DNA of 9,966 nt from positions 1 to 9,966 of the forward strand of contig CAYWXH010000065.1 of NCBI GenBank assembly GCA_964462295.1, read 5' to 3'. Below, in pieces: positions 1-7,072 of this stretch; within the stretch, counting starts at the first letter, position 1; each line of letters begins with the position of its first letter. The stretch is from JALVIU01 sp964462295 (GTDB lineage Bacteria; Atribacterota; JALVIU01). The notes beneath the pieces are model-generated. The model had not been told where the DNA came from. It saw only the letters and a program-made list of their open reading frames with translations, and searched no databases. Both the position numbers and the translations under genes were made by a program.

Positions 1-3
1 GGA

Positions 4-20
4 AGGGCGTATTTTGCCCT
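4..20. other. Small hairpin at window edge
   Basis: AGGGC and GCCCT face each other across a 7-nt AT-rich loop. This could be the 3' end hairpin of a gene lying to the left of the window, but no T-run follows, so a terminator call is not supported. Just after it, GCAATCTC at 28-35 looks like a decayed end of the repeats described at 65-203. Confidence 0.3.
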
Positions 21-64
21 GACGTGGCAATCTCCGTGCCCAAGGTGTATTGGGGAGCGTAAAA

Positions 65-103
65 GAGAGATTGCTTCGGCCCTTTCAGGCCCTCGCAATG
101 ACA
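65..103 (-). repeat. Interspersed palindromic repeat, copy A (inverted)
   Basis: This copy runs from GAGATTGCTTCG to CTCGCAATGACA and is the reverse complement, with a divergent centre, of the copy at 162-203. ATTGC (70-74) and GCAAT (95-99) can pair, and GGCC (78-81) can pair with GGCC (88-91), so the unit folds as a hairpin with an internal loop. From general knowledge, repeats of this TCATTGCGAGG type occur many times between genes in some Desulfobacterota and Nitrospirota genomes. No transposase is nearby. It is GC-richer than the surrounding genes. Confidence 0.75.
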
Positions 104-130
104 ATTCCCAGAAGGGCGCGGCTTCCCCAG

Positions 131-150
131 CTGTCATTGCGAGGAGTCCG
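131..150 (+). repeat. Interspersed repeat, copy B (truncated)
   Basis: The first 17 bases, CTGTCATTGCGAGGAGT, are identical to the start of the next copy at 161-177, exactly 30 bp downstream. The homology then stops at CCGCACC, so the GAAGCAATCTC half is missing. This looks like a partial copy left by insertion of, or recombination with, the adjacent full copy. Confidence 0.7.
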
Positions 151-161
151 CACCTCCCCCC

Positions 162-203
162 TGTCATTGCGAGGAGTGCCAAAGGCACGACGAAGCAATC
201 TCT
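162..203 (+). repeat. Interspersed palindromic repeat, copy C (complete)
   Basis: This is the most complete copy, opening with TGTCATTGCGAGGAG and closing with CGACGAAGCAATCTCT. The centre is a perfect GTGCC-AAA-GGCAC stem (176-188), and outer ATTGC (166-170) pairs with GCAAT (195-199) around an internal loop. It lies in the opposite orientation to copy A, so the A and C pair could also form one larger hairpin. It ends immediately before the palindrome and promoter of the aconitase operon, which suggests that the repeat cluster forms the left boundary of the operon. Confidence 0.75.
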
Positions 204-224
204 AAGTTTGACACTATCAAACTT
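204..224. promoter_or_regulatory. 8-5-8 palindrome upstream of the aconitase promoter, possible operator
   Basis: AAGTTTGA (204-211) and its exact complement TCAAACTT (217-224) flank a 5-nt spacer. A further TTTGACA half-like element lies at 233-239, overlapping the proposed -35. If transcription starts near 270, the palindrome centre sits about 56 bp upstream, a usual position for an activator site. The TTGA-N5-TCAA core resembles CRP/FNR-family sites, which normally have N6, so the assignment is open. An alternative is a weak AT-rich hairpin ending an upstream transcript, since TTTT follows closely. Confidence 0.45.
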
Positions 225-233
225 TTGTACACT

Positions 234-263
234 TTGACATATAGAGTTTTAATATGATAAAAT
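234..263 (+). promoter_or_regulatory. Sigma70-type promoter of the acn-icd-TRAP operon
   Basis: A perfect TTGACA -35 element (234-239) is followed after 18 bp by TAAAAT (258-263), five of six matches to the -10 consensus. This predicts transcription starting near 270 and a short leader of about 25 nt before the aconitase start codon. No other good promoter was seen between here and the end of the nitroreductase gene, so it is the likely promoter for all five genes. Confidence 0.55.
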
Positions 264-294
264 ATATTAAACATTTTATAAAAAGGAGGAAATT

Positions 295-2223
295 ATGCCT
301 CTTAATTTAACCCAAAAGATTATTAAAGCCCATCTTGTAGAGGGAGAGCTTTCACCAGGTAGTGATATCTCCATAAAAATAGACCAGACACTTACTCAGG
401 ATGCCACAGGTACTATGGTCTATCTTGAACTTGAAGCACTCGATATAGATAGGGTAAAAACAGAGGTTTCTGTAAGCTATGTAGATCACAATATGATCCA
501 GGCAGATTTTAAAAACCCAGATGACCATAGATTTTTACAATCTGCAGCAGAGAAATATGGTATCTACTTTTCCCGCCCTGGAAATGGTATCTGTCATCAA
601 GTACATCTTGAGAGATTTGCTATCCCCGGAAAGACCCTTATCGGTTCGGACTCCCATACACCTACAGCAGGGGGAATGGGCACACTTGCCATAGGGGCAG
701 GGGGGCTTGATGTAGCACTTGCCATGGCTGGTGTTCCTTTTCATCTTAAGATGCCAAAGGTAGTTAGGGTAAGGCTTTTTGGGAAACTCCCCCCATTTGT
801 CTCTGCTAAAGATGTGATTCTTGAACTTCTAAGAAGACTATCTGTCAAAGGTGGAGTAGGTAAGGTCATGGAATATACAGGAGAAGGGGTAGCTACCTTG
901 ACAGTTCCAGAAAGGGCAACTATTACCAATATGGGTGCAGAGCTTGGGGCAACTACATCTATATTTCCATCTGATGAAAATACATACAAATTTTTAAAGG
1001 CACAACACAGAGAAAGGGATTTTGTACCACTTTCTCCTGACCCAGATGCCACATATGATGAGGAGATCATCTTGGACCTCTCTACACTTACACCAATGGT
1101 AGCAAAACCTCATATGCCTGATAATGTGGTCCCTGTATCTGAACTTGAGGGGATGAAGGTGGACCAGATTGCTGTAGGTTCATGTACCAACTCTTCTTTT
1201 CGTGACCTTTATGTATTTGCATCTATCCTCAAGGGAAAGAAAGTGGCAAAAAATGTCTCTGTAGCCTTGAATCCTGGCTCTCGTCAGGCCTTTATCGCAC
1301 TTTCTAAAACAGGACTTTTGGATGAACTTATTGCATCTGGAGTGCGGGTTTTAGAGTTTGGATGTGGACCCTGTATAGGCATGGGATTTGCGCCACCATC
1401 TGGTGGTATTTCCCTTCGTACATACAATAGAAATTTTAAGGGTCGATCAGGTACGCCTGATGCAAAACTCTATTTGGTAAGTCCTGAGGTAGCTGCCGCA
1501 TCTGCACTCTTTGGTGTACTTACAGACCCTCGTAAATTGGGTATATCACCGATAGATGTTCCTGAAGTAGAAGAATTTCCTGTAAATGATGATATGATTG
1601 TCCCACCTGCTATAACATCTGAGGAGGTAGAACTTATAAAAGGACCTAACATAAGTTATGTTCCTATTCCAGAGCCTCTTGGGGATAGGCTGGAAGGGGA
1701 GGTGCTCCTTAAGGTAGGTGATAATATCACGACAGATCATATAATGCCTGCAGGGGCAGAGGTCCTTCCATATAGGTCAAATATCCCTAAGATTTCAGAA
1801 TATGTATTTACACGGATTGACCCTGAATTTCCCAAAAGGGCAAAGGAGAAGGGCGGTGGATTTGTTGTAGGTGGTGAAAACTATGGACAAGGGTCAAGTA
1901 GGGAACATGCAGCTATTGCCCCTATGTATCTTGGTATCCGTGCAGTTATTGTAAAATCTTTTTCCAGGATACACAAGGCAAACCTTATAAATTTTGGTAT
2001 ATTACCACTTGAGTTTTCTGACCCTATCTTTTATGATAAGATTGACCAGGGAGATGAGTTGGTTATAGAGATAAAAGATTTAAAAGATGATATCTTACTT
2101 AAAAATATTACAAAAAATGAATCTACTGTGTTAAAGTGCGATATAGGTGAAAAAGAGATGGAAATTATCAAAAAAGGTGGAGCACTTGCCTACTGGAGAG
2201 AAAAAATTAGGGAAGGAGTATAG
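295..2223 (+). CDS. acn: Aconitate hydratase (Aquifex-type, LeuC/LeuD fusion)
   Basis: Interconverts citrate and isocitrate through cis-aconitate using a [4Fe-4S] cluster; cytoplasmic TCA-cycle enzyme. The 642-residue chain begins with the substrate-site motif DQTLTQDATG (about 30-39), continues with GSDSHTPTAGGMG, and carries the cluster cysteines C297 (GSCTNSS), C357 and C360 (FGCGPC). A linker near 450 leads to the C-terminal swivel domain with GENYGQGSSREHAA (527-540), which includes the arginine and serines used in substrate binding. All key residues are present. It is much shorter than AcnA or AcnB (about 850-900 residues) and matches the roughly 640-660-residue Aquifex-type putative aconitase family, which also resembles 3-isopropylmalate dehydratase. 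Homoaconitase or isopropylmalate dehydratase is less likely, because an isocitrate dehydrogenase gene starts 2 bp later. AGGAGG lies 5 nt before the ATG. Confidence 0.93.
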   Translation: MPLNLTQKIIKAHLVEGELSPGSDISIKIDQTLTQDATGTMVYLELEALDIDRVKTEVSVSYVDHNMIQADFKNPDDHRFLQSAAEKYGIYFSRPGNGICHQVHLERFAIPGKTLIGSDSHTPTAGGMGTLAIGAGGLDVALAMAGVPFHLKMPKVVRVRLFGKLPPFVSAKDVILELLRRLSVKGGVGKVMEYTGEGVATLTVPERATITNMGAELGATTSIFPSDENTYKFLKAQHRERDFVPLSPDPDATYDEEIILDLSTLTPMVAKPHMPDNVVPVSELEGMKVDQIAVGSCTNSSFRDLYVFASILKGKKVAKNVSVALNPGSRQAFIALSKTGLLDELIASGVRVLEFGCGPCIGMGFAPPSGGISLRTYNRNFKGRSGTPDAKLYLVSPEVAAASALFGVLTDPRKLGISPIDVPEVEEFPVNDDMIVPPAITSEEVELIKGPNISYVPIPEPLGDRLEGEVLLKVGDNITTDHIMPAGAEVLPYRSNIPKISEYVFTRIDPEFPKRAKEKGGGFVVGGENYGQGSSREHAAIAPMYLGIRAVIVKSFSRIHKANLINFGILPLEFSDPIFYDKIDQGDELVIEIKDLKDDILLKNITKNESTVLKCDIGEKEMEIIKKGGALAYWREKIREGV

Positions 2224-2225
2224 CC

Positions 2226-3374
2226 ATGACAGAGAGGATAACCATACCTTTTATAGAGGGAGACGGTATTGGCCCAGATATTACAAAGGCATCTCAGATA
2301 GTGTTTAATGAAGCAGTAAAGAGGGTATTTGATGGAGAGAAAGAGATAGAGTGGCTTGAGATATATGCAGGGGAGAAGGCCTATAAGAAGTTTGGGGAAT
2401 ATCTCCCAAAAGAGACTTTCGAGACCATAAAAAAGTATGGTATTGCCATAAAGGGGCCACTTACCACACCTGTAGGTGGAGGTTTTAGGAGTCTAAATGT
2501 GACACTCAGACAAACCCTTGACCTATATGCAAATGTTCGTCCTGTAAGATATCTTAGAGGTGTCCCTGCACCTGTCTGCCATCCAGAGAAGGTCGATATG
2601 GTAATATTCCGTGAAAATACGGATGATATATATCTTGGGATAGAGTGGCCTGCAGAGAGTAAAGAGGCCCTACGGGTCATAGAATTTTTAAAGGATAAGA
2701 TGGGTGTAGAGATAGAGCCTGATTCAGGTATAGGGATAAAGCCTATGAGTAAGAGAAAGTCAAAGCGTCTTGTAAGGATGGCCATAAAATATGCAATAGA
2801 GAAAAAGAGAGAAAAGGTAACCCTTGTACATAAAGGAAATATAATGAAATATACAGAGGGGGCATTTAGGGATTGGGGCTATGAAGTGGCATCTGAAGAG
2901 TTTTCCAATTATGTAAAGAGAGAGGGAGAGGAAAAAGAGGCCCCAATCGTGATAAATGATAGGATTGCAGATGCCATGTTCCAGCAGATCCTTCTAAGGC
3001 CTGCCGAATACGATGTCCTTGCACTTCCCAATCTAAATGGTGACTATATATCTGATGCATTGTTGGCACAGGTTGGTGGTATAGGTCTTGGGCCAGGTGC
3101 AAATATTGGGGATGATGTTGCACTTTTTGAGCCAACTCATGGTACTGCTCCGAAATATGCGAATAAAAATATGGTAAATCCTGGTGCTCTTATCCTTACT
3201 GGTGCCATGATGTTTGAATATATGGGTTGGGATGAGGTAAGGGATAAGATCATTACTGCCATGGAGAAAACTATTTTGGAAAAAATTGTTACCTATGACC
3301 TTGCAAGACTTATGGATGGTGCAAAAAAGGTAGGTACAAGAGAGTTTGCAGAGGAGGTAGCGAAGAGACTATAG
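2226..3374 (+). CDS. icd: Isocitrate dehydrogenase, NADP-dependent
   Basis: Oxidatively decarboxylates isocitrate to 2-oxoglutarate with reduction of NADP+; cytoplasmic homodimer in this family. The N-terminal IEGDGIGPDI opening and IKGPLTTPVGGG lead to the substrate-binding RSLN motif (R88, S89, N91), where S89 corresponds to the serine phosphorylated in the E. coli enzyme. VTLVHKGNIMK and NLNGDYISDALAAQ-like segments follow. NADP preference is inferred from HGTAPKY (305-311; K310, Y311) and VTYDLAR (Y357, R361), which match the four E. coli residues contacting the 2'-phosphate; NAD-type enzymes differ there. At 382 residues it is somewhat shorter than E. coli Icd (416). It starts 2 bp after the acn stop with GGAAGGAG before it, so the two are translationally coupled. 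No kinase/phosphatase gene is in the window. Confidence 0.95.
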   Translation: MTERITIPFIEGDGIGPDITKASQIVFNEAVKRVFDGEKEIEWLEIYAGEKAYKKFGEYLPKETFETIKKYGIAIKGPLTTPVGGGFRSLNVTLRQTLDLYANVRPVRYLRGVPAPVCHPEKVDMVIFRENTDDIYLGIEWPAESKEALRVIEFLKDKMGVEIEPDSGIGIKPMSKRKSKRLVRMAIKYAIEKKREKVTLVHKGNIMKYTEGAFRDWGYEVASEEFSNYVKREGEEKEAPIVINDRIADAMFQQILLRPAEYDVLALPNLNGDYISDALLAQVGGIGLGPGANIGDDVALFEPTHGTAPKYANKNMVNPGALILTGAMMFEYMGWDEVRDKIITAMEKTILEKIVTYDLARLMDGAKKVGTREFAEEVAKRL

Positions 3375-3376
3375 AT

Positions 3377-3392
3377 TTTGGGTAAGGGGACA
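3377..3392. repeat. Left arm of a 16-bp inverted repeat bracketing the TAXI gene
   Basis: TTTGGGTAAGGGGACA lies between the icd stop and the ribosome-binding site of the TAXI gene. Its exact reverse complement occurs at 4403-4418, right after the TAXI stop and before the permease ribosome-binding site. AT-rich similarity extends a few bases further with mismatches. No third copy was seen in the window. Confidence 0.8.
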
Positions 3393-3417
3393 AAATTTGA
3401 AAAAAGGAGGGAGAGAC

Positions 3418-4386
3418 ATGAGAAGAGGTTTCTCCGTATTGTTTATTTCTTTGCTTTTGGTTTTTAGTTTCACAGTTTTTGCATTTTCTGGACAGGTTTA
3501 TAAGTGGAAGATCCCTACAGGTTCTGCAACAGGGACATACTATCCATCTCTTTCTGCAATATGTATGGTACTTTCCAAATATACAGATGACATAAAAGCA
3601 ACCGCCTCTGTTGGTGGTGGGTCTGCATCCAATGCAAGAAAAGTAGGTACAGGTGAGGCACCATTTTCCCTCTCTACCTCTTCCACTGTGTATTATGCGG
3701 TAAGAGGGGAAAAGATGTTTAAGCAGAAATATCCAGATATAATGGCATGGGGTACACTTCATAAGCTATATGCAGACTTTTTGGTAAAGGCAAATTCTAA
3801 AATAAAGAGTTTCTCCGATCTTAAAGGAAAGAAAGTTGCAATTGGTGAACCTGGAAGTGGTGATGCAGTTGCTGCAGAGGATATATTAAAGGCAGCAGGT
3901 CTTTGGGATATGGTAATAAAGGTAAAGGTAGGAGATCCACAATCTATGGATCTTTTGAAACTCGGAAAGGTAGATGCCATTATTCACCATACTGCCGCCC
4001 CAAATCCAAACTTCTATGCCTTTTCTACCACCACCCCTATAAGGGCACTTGATATGCCAGATGATGTTATCTCTAAGCTTGTAGGTATGGGTTACTATGC
4101 AAAAGGTGTAATAAAGGCAGGAACCTATAAAGGTACAGATAAAGATGCAGATGTAGTAGTAGTGCCAGTGGTTATGATTGTAAATAAGAATCTACCAGAG
4201 GCCGTTGTATATGAAATGACAAAGGTTGTATGGGAACATTTTGATGAAATCGTCCAAGCTGCACCTTTCTTAAAGGTAGTAGATCCGAAAAATGTGCTTG
4301 GTGGTATTCCTGTACCATTACACCCTGGCGCATATAAATACTTTAAGGAAAAAGGCTTTAAGATTCCTGATAGATTAAAACCCTAG
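3418..4386 (+). CDS. TAXI-family TRAP transporter periplasmic solute-binding protein
   Basis: Periplasmic substrate receptor that hands a carboxylate ligand to the TRAP permease encoded next. The 322-residue protein starts with a Sec signal peptide (MRR, then a hydrophobic stretch to about residue 22; likely cut after VFA or AFS). The mature start has the TAXI signature TGSATGTYYPSL, followed by SASNARKVGTGEA and the SFSDLKGKKVAIGEPGSG hinge segment typical of this family. The ATG at 3418 is preferred because AGGAGG (3405-3410) lies 7 nt upstream; an in-frame TTG at 3397 would add seven residues but has no ribosome-binding site and overlaps the inverted repeat. Characterised TAXI proteins bind glutamate, 2-oxoglutarate or aromatic acids, so the ligand is not fixed. 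Location after acn-icd points to a TCA-related acid. Confidence 0.9.
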   Translation: MRRGFSVLFISLLLVFSFTVFAFSGQVYKWKIPTGSATGTYYPSLSAICMVLSKYTDDIKATASVGGGSASNARKVGTGEAPFSLSTSSTVYYAVRGEKMFKQKYPDIMAWGTLHKLYADFLVKANSKIKSFSDLKGKKVAIGEPGSGDAVAAEDILKAAGLWDMVIKVKVGDPQSMDLLKLGKVDAIIHHTAAPNPNFYAFSTTTPIRALDMPDDVISKLVGMGYYAKGVIKAGTYKGTDKDADVVVVPVVMIVNKNLPEAVVYEMTKVVWEHFDEIVQAAPFLKVVDPKNVLGGIPVPLHPGAYKYFKEKGFKIPDRLKP

Positions 4387-4402
4387 AATTAGTAAGATTT
4401 TA

Positions 4403-4418
4403 TGTCCCCTTACCCAAA
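4403..4418. repeat. Right arm of the 16-bp inverted repeat bracketing the TAXI gene
   Basis: TGTCCCCTTACCCAAA is the perfect reverse complement of 3377-3392, with about 1,010 nt between the arms. It lies wholly in the 53-bp gap between the TAXI stop and the permease start. In RNA the two arms could pair and close off the whole TAXI reading frame; in DNA they could be the ends of a former mobile unit or two copies of a dispersed repeat. Confidence 0.8.
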
Positions 4419-4439
4419 TTTATGAAAGGAGTGATTTAG

Positions 4440-6542
4440 GTGAAGACCAATTTTCCTACGAAGCTTTTCCTTATTATAACAGTTATTCTTGCAACATATA
4501 TGCTTATATTTAGTATAGGTTTTAGTTCTATATTCCTTGAGATTCTGCGTGATATATCTCTGTCTTTAAATTTTCACATAAAATTTGTAATGCATCTTAT
4601 AGAGATGCTTACATTTTCTGATGTACAACATATGGCCATATTTATAGGGCTTATAACTGCACTTGTGTTTTTAAAGTATCCTCTTCGGGGAAAGCCTGAG
4701 AGGGGTAAAATCCGAGAGAAGATCCCCTTTTATGATTGGATTATGTTTGTTCTTGTACTTATCCCCTTTTTGTACATCTTTTTTGTGTACAATTCTCTTA
4801 CCTTAAGACAGGGTATAGTTTATCCTATAGATATTGTATTTGGAAGTATTGCAATAATCCTTACTATTGAGGCAGCAAGGAGGATCTTGGGCTTGCCTCT
4901 TATACTTTTAACTCTGGGCTTTATCGCCTATGGAATTTATAATTCCAATTATGATATAAAAAATTTTGTATCTATGATGTATCTTTACAATCTTGGATTA
5001 TGGGGTACCCCTGTCTGGGTCTCTACATTTTATATCTATTTCTTTATGTTTTTTGCAAATATACTTACCCAAATTGGAATGGGTGAATATTTTATAAATA
5101 GTGCTACCGCTATCGCAGGTTCTAAAAAGGGTGGCCCTGCGAAGATTGCTGTCTTGTCAAGTGCTATTTTGGGTATGATGAGTGGTTCTGCAACGGGAAA
5201 TGTGCTTACAACAGGTGCATTTACTATCCCTCTTATGAAAAAGACAGGATATCCCCCTGAGACCGCAGCTGCTATAGAGGCCGCAGCATCAACAGGGGGA
5301 CAGATTATGCCACCTGTATTAGGGTCTGCAAGTTTTATTATGGCAGTCTATCTTAGTATGAAGTATATAAATATATCTATATCTGCTATAATACCTGCAA
5401 TTTTATACTTTTTTGGGGTATATCTCTTTGTAGATATAGAGGCAAATAAGGCAGGTCTTACCGGTCTTCCAAGGGAAGAGCTTCCCCCAAAAAGGGAGAT
5501 CTTTACGAAAGGATACTATCTCGTCCCTATTGTTGTACTTATATGGGTGCTGGCACAAGGTTTTTCTCCTCAGTATGGTGCGATGGCCGCATTGGGACTT
5601 GCACTCTTTATAGAGTGGTTTGTTTATAGAGAAAATCCAAATCGTGATAAAATTATATTTGCTACTTTAGTTGCAGGCTCTATAGTAGGACTTTTACTTT
5701 TGGGTTTTGAACTTCAAAATCTTCCACCTATAGTTGGTGTTATCACTGTTTTTCTTACACTTTTGTATGGCCTTTTTGTAAAAAAGGTAAAGCGAATGTC
5801 AAATGTGGTTCTTCACTCTATGCGAGATAGTATTTCAGGTTCTCTGGGTGTAGTTATGGCATGTGTTATGGCAGGACTTATTGAAGGGGTACTTCTCTAT
5901 ACAGGGCTTACATTGAGAATAAGTAATATATTTATAGCACTTTCAGGGGGAAATCTCTTCATACTCTTAATCCTCTCTATGATAATTGCAATCATACTGG
6001 GTATGGGTATGCCTACACCAGCTGTATATGTAATCACATCTATCACTTTAGCCCCTGCCCTTGTAAAGCTTGGGGTACCTCCTATTGCGGCACACTTCTT
6101 CCTCTTCTTCTTTGGAATTTTGGGGCCACTTACACCACCTGTTGCCGTTACATCCTATGCAGCAGCTGCCCTTGCTGGAGGAGATTTTTGGAAAACCGGT
6201 GTTCAGGCATTTCGTGCAGCTATTGTCGCACTTATCGTACCTTTTGCCTTTGTGTATAGGCCAGAGCTTCTTCTCATTCCTGTAAAGGCATGGACCCCTC
6301 TTGTAGTGTTAAAACTTCTTTTCTATTTTGCTATGGCCCTTATAGGTGTATTTTTTACAGTAGTTGCCCTGGGTAATTACTTATATGGAAAACTCCCTAC
6401 ATCGGAAAGGAGTATTGTCCTTATTGGGGGGATATTAAGTATCTTGTCTATTATTGTAAGCCCATATTTTGCACTATTTGCCCTCATGGTAGTGGGGTAT
6501 GAGTATATAAATATAAAAAAGAGAAGGCCAAATTTAACTTAA
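4440..6542 (+). CDS. TRAP transporter permease, fused small and large subunits (4TM/12TM, DctQM-like)
   Basis: Inner-membrane secondary transporter that uses an ion gradient to import the ligand delivered by the TAXI protein. The 700-residue chain is almost entirely hydrophobic. The N-terminal part (to about 145) holds four predicted helices corresponding to the DctQ small subunit. The large DctM-like part carries the paired conserved motifs of the family: SGSATGN (248-254) and GGQIMPP (286-292) in the first half, GMGMPTPAVYV (521-531) and GPLTPPVAV (562-570) in the second. Two or three extra helices follow at the C-terminus, ending in a basic KKRRP tail. Fusion of both membrane subunits is usual for TAXI systems, so with the preceding gene the transporter is complete. 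The start is GTG, with AAAGGAG (4425-4431) 8 nt upstream. Confidence 0.93.
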   Translation: MKTNFPTKLFLIITVILATYMLIFSIGFSSIFLEILRDISLSLNFHIKFVMHLIEMLTFSDVQHMAIFIGLITALVFLKYPLRGKPERGKIREKIPFYDWIMFVLVLIPFLYIFFVYNSLTLRQGIVYPIDIVFGSIAIILTIEAARRILGLPLILLTLGFIAYGIYNSNYDIKNFVSMMYLYNLGLWGTPVWVSTFYIYFFMFFANILTQIGMGEYFINSATAIAGSKKGGPAKIAVLSSAILGMMSGSATGNVLTTGAFTIPLMKKTGYPPETAAAIEAAASTGGQIMPPVLGSASFIMAVYLSMKYINISISAIIPAILYFFGVYLFVDIEANKAGLTGLPREELPPKREIFTKGYYLVPIVVLIWVLAQGFSPQYGAMAALGLALFIEWFVYRENPNRDKIIFATLVAGSIVGLLLLGFELQNLPPIVGVITVFLTLLYGLFVKKVKRMSNVVLHSMRDSISGSLGVVMACVMAGLIEGVLLYTGLTLRISNIFIALSGGNLFILLILSMIIAIILGMGMPTPAVYVITSITLAPALVKLGVPPIAAHFFLFFFGILGPLTPPVAVTSYAAAALAGGDFWKTGVQAFRAAIVALIVPFAFVYRPELLLIPVKAWTPLVVLKLLFYFAMALIGVFFTVVALGNYLYGKLPTSERSIVLIGGILSILSIIVSPYFALFALMVVGYEYINIKKRRPNLT

Positions 6543-6556
6543 AAGAAGGGATGTTC

Positions 6557-7045
6557 ATGGATGCCATAGGATTACTTAAAACACGAAGGAGTATAAGGTA
6601 TTTTGAAGAAAAGGAGATCTCGTTAGATATTTTAAATAAGGTATTTGAACTTACAAGATATGCACCAAGTGCAAAAAATTCTCAACCTTCTTATCTTGTA
6701 ATTGTGAAGGATAAGGAAAAAAGGGATAAATTGGGGGCAATAAGGGGAAAATCAAGTGCTCCTATTGCCCGTGCACCCCTTGCTGTTGCCATATGTGCAG
6801 ACCCATCCATATCTACAAGATATATACAAGATGGTTGCATCTTTGCATATCATTTTATGTTATCTGCATGGGCATACGGTCTTGGGACATGTTGGATTGC
6901 AGATATGGACAGAGATGAGGTAAAAGAGATACTTGGGATCCCAAAGGATCACTATGTGGCTACAGTAACACCCTTGGGTTATCCCGGAGAGGCACCCCCT
7001 ATAAAGGATAGAAAGAGAATAGAAGAATTTATAAAGGAGATATAA
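6557..7045 (+). CDS. Nitroreductase-family FMN oxidoreductase
   Basis: Small cytoplasmic flavoprotein of the nitroreductase superfamily, which transfers electrons from NAD(P)H through FMN to nitro, quinone or other acceptors; the physiological substrate cannot be told. At 162 residues it is on the short side for the family. FMN-binding TRRSIR is at 9-14, the APSAKNSQPS segment (family form usually APSGGNxQPW) at 36-45, and GLGTCW at 108-113, followed by a typical VATVTPLGYPGE. Start choice: ATG 6557 lies 7 nt after GAAGG (6545-6549). The upstream in-frame ATG at 6551 directly abuts that site and would add only two residues. It begins 14 bp after the TRAP permease stop, so it is probably the last gene of the operon. 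Its role beside TCA genes and a transporter is unclear. Confidence 0.88.
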   Translation: MDAIGLLKTRRSIRYFEEKEISLDILNKVFELTRYAPSAKNSQPSYLVIVKDKEKRDKLGAIRGKSSAPIARAPLAVAICADPSISTRYIQDGCIFAYHFMLSAWAYGLGTCWIADMDRDEVKEILGIPKDHYVATVTPLGYPGEAPPIKDRKRIEEFIKEI

Positions 7046-7072
7046 GGGGGGGCATCTTTCCCCCCTCTTATA
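7041..7072. terminator. Bidirectional terminator-like hairpin between convergent genes
   Basis: TATAA plus a run of G (7041-7052) pairs with a run of C followed by TCTTATA (7060-7072), with a 7-nt CATCTTT loop and one bulged C. The stem contains the nitroreductase stop codon and ends one base before the stop of the opposing pseudopilin gene. The T-runs on both sides are poor, but its place between two convergent stops and the six G-C pairs make a shared terminator the simplest reading. Confidence 0.65.

Noticed and set aside
131..177. A CRISPR array, because a 17-bp direct repeat recurs at 30 bp.
   Set aside because: There are only two direct copies, the intervening bases are part of the same interspersed repeat family, a third copy is inverted, and no cas genes are present.
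204..226. An intrinsic terminator formed by the AT-rich palindrome followed by TTTT.
   Set aside because: The stem is mostly A-T pairs and the T-run is only four bases, partly inside the stem. A regulatory site fits its distance to the promoter better, though the terminator reading is not excluded.
1..237. An open plus-strand frame from the first base to a TGA at 235-237, possibly the tail of an upstream gene.
   Set aside because: The frame runs straight through the interspersed repeats and the palindrome, has the wrong composition for the neighbouring genes, and shows no recognisable protein. Openness is explained by the GC-rich repeats lacking stop codons.
535..1740. Minus-strand open frames inside the aconitase gene.
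   Set aside because: They are antisense to a gene with all catalytic motifs intact, lack ribosome-binding sites and give low-complexity serine-rich or basic translations.
3397..3417. A TTG start that would lengthen the TAXI protein by seven residues.
   Set aside because: The clear AGGAGG lies downstream of this TTG and 7 nt before the ATG at 3418. The extra residues would put additional charge ahead of an already good signal peptide, and the TTG overlaps the inverted-repeat flank.
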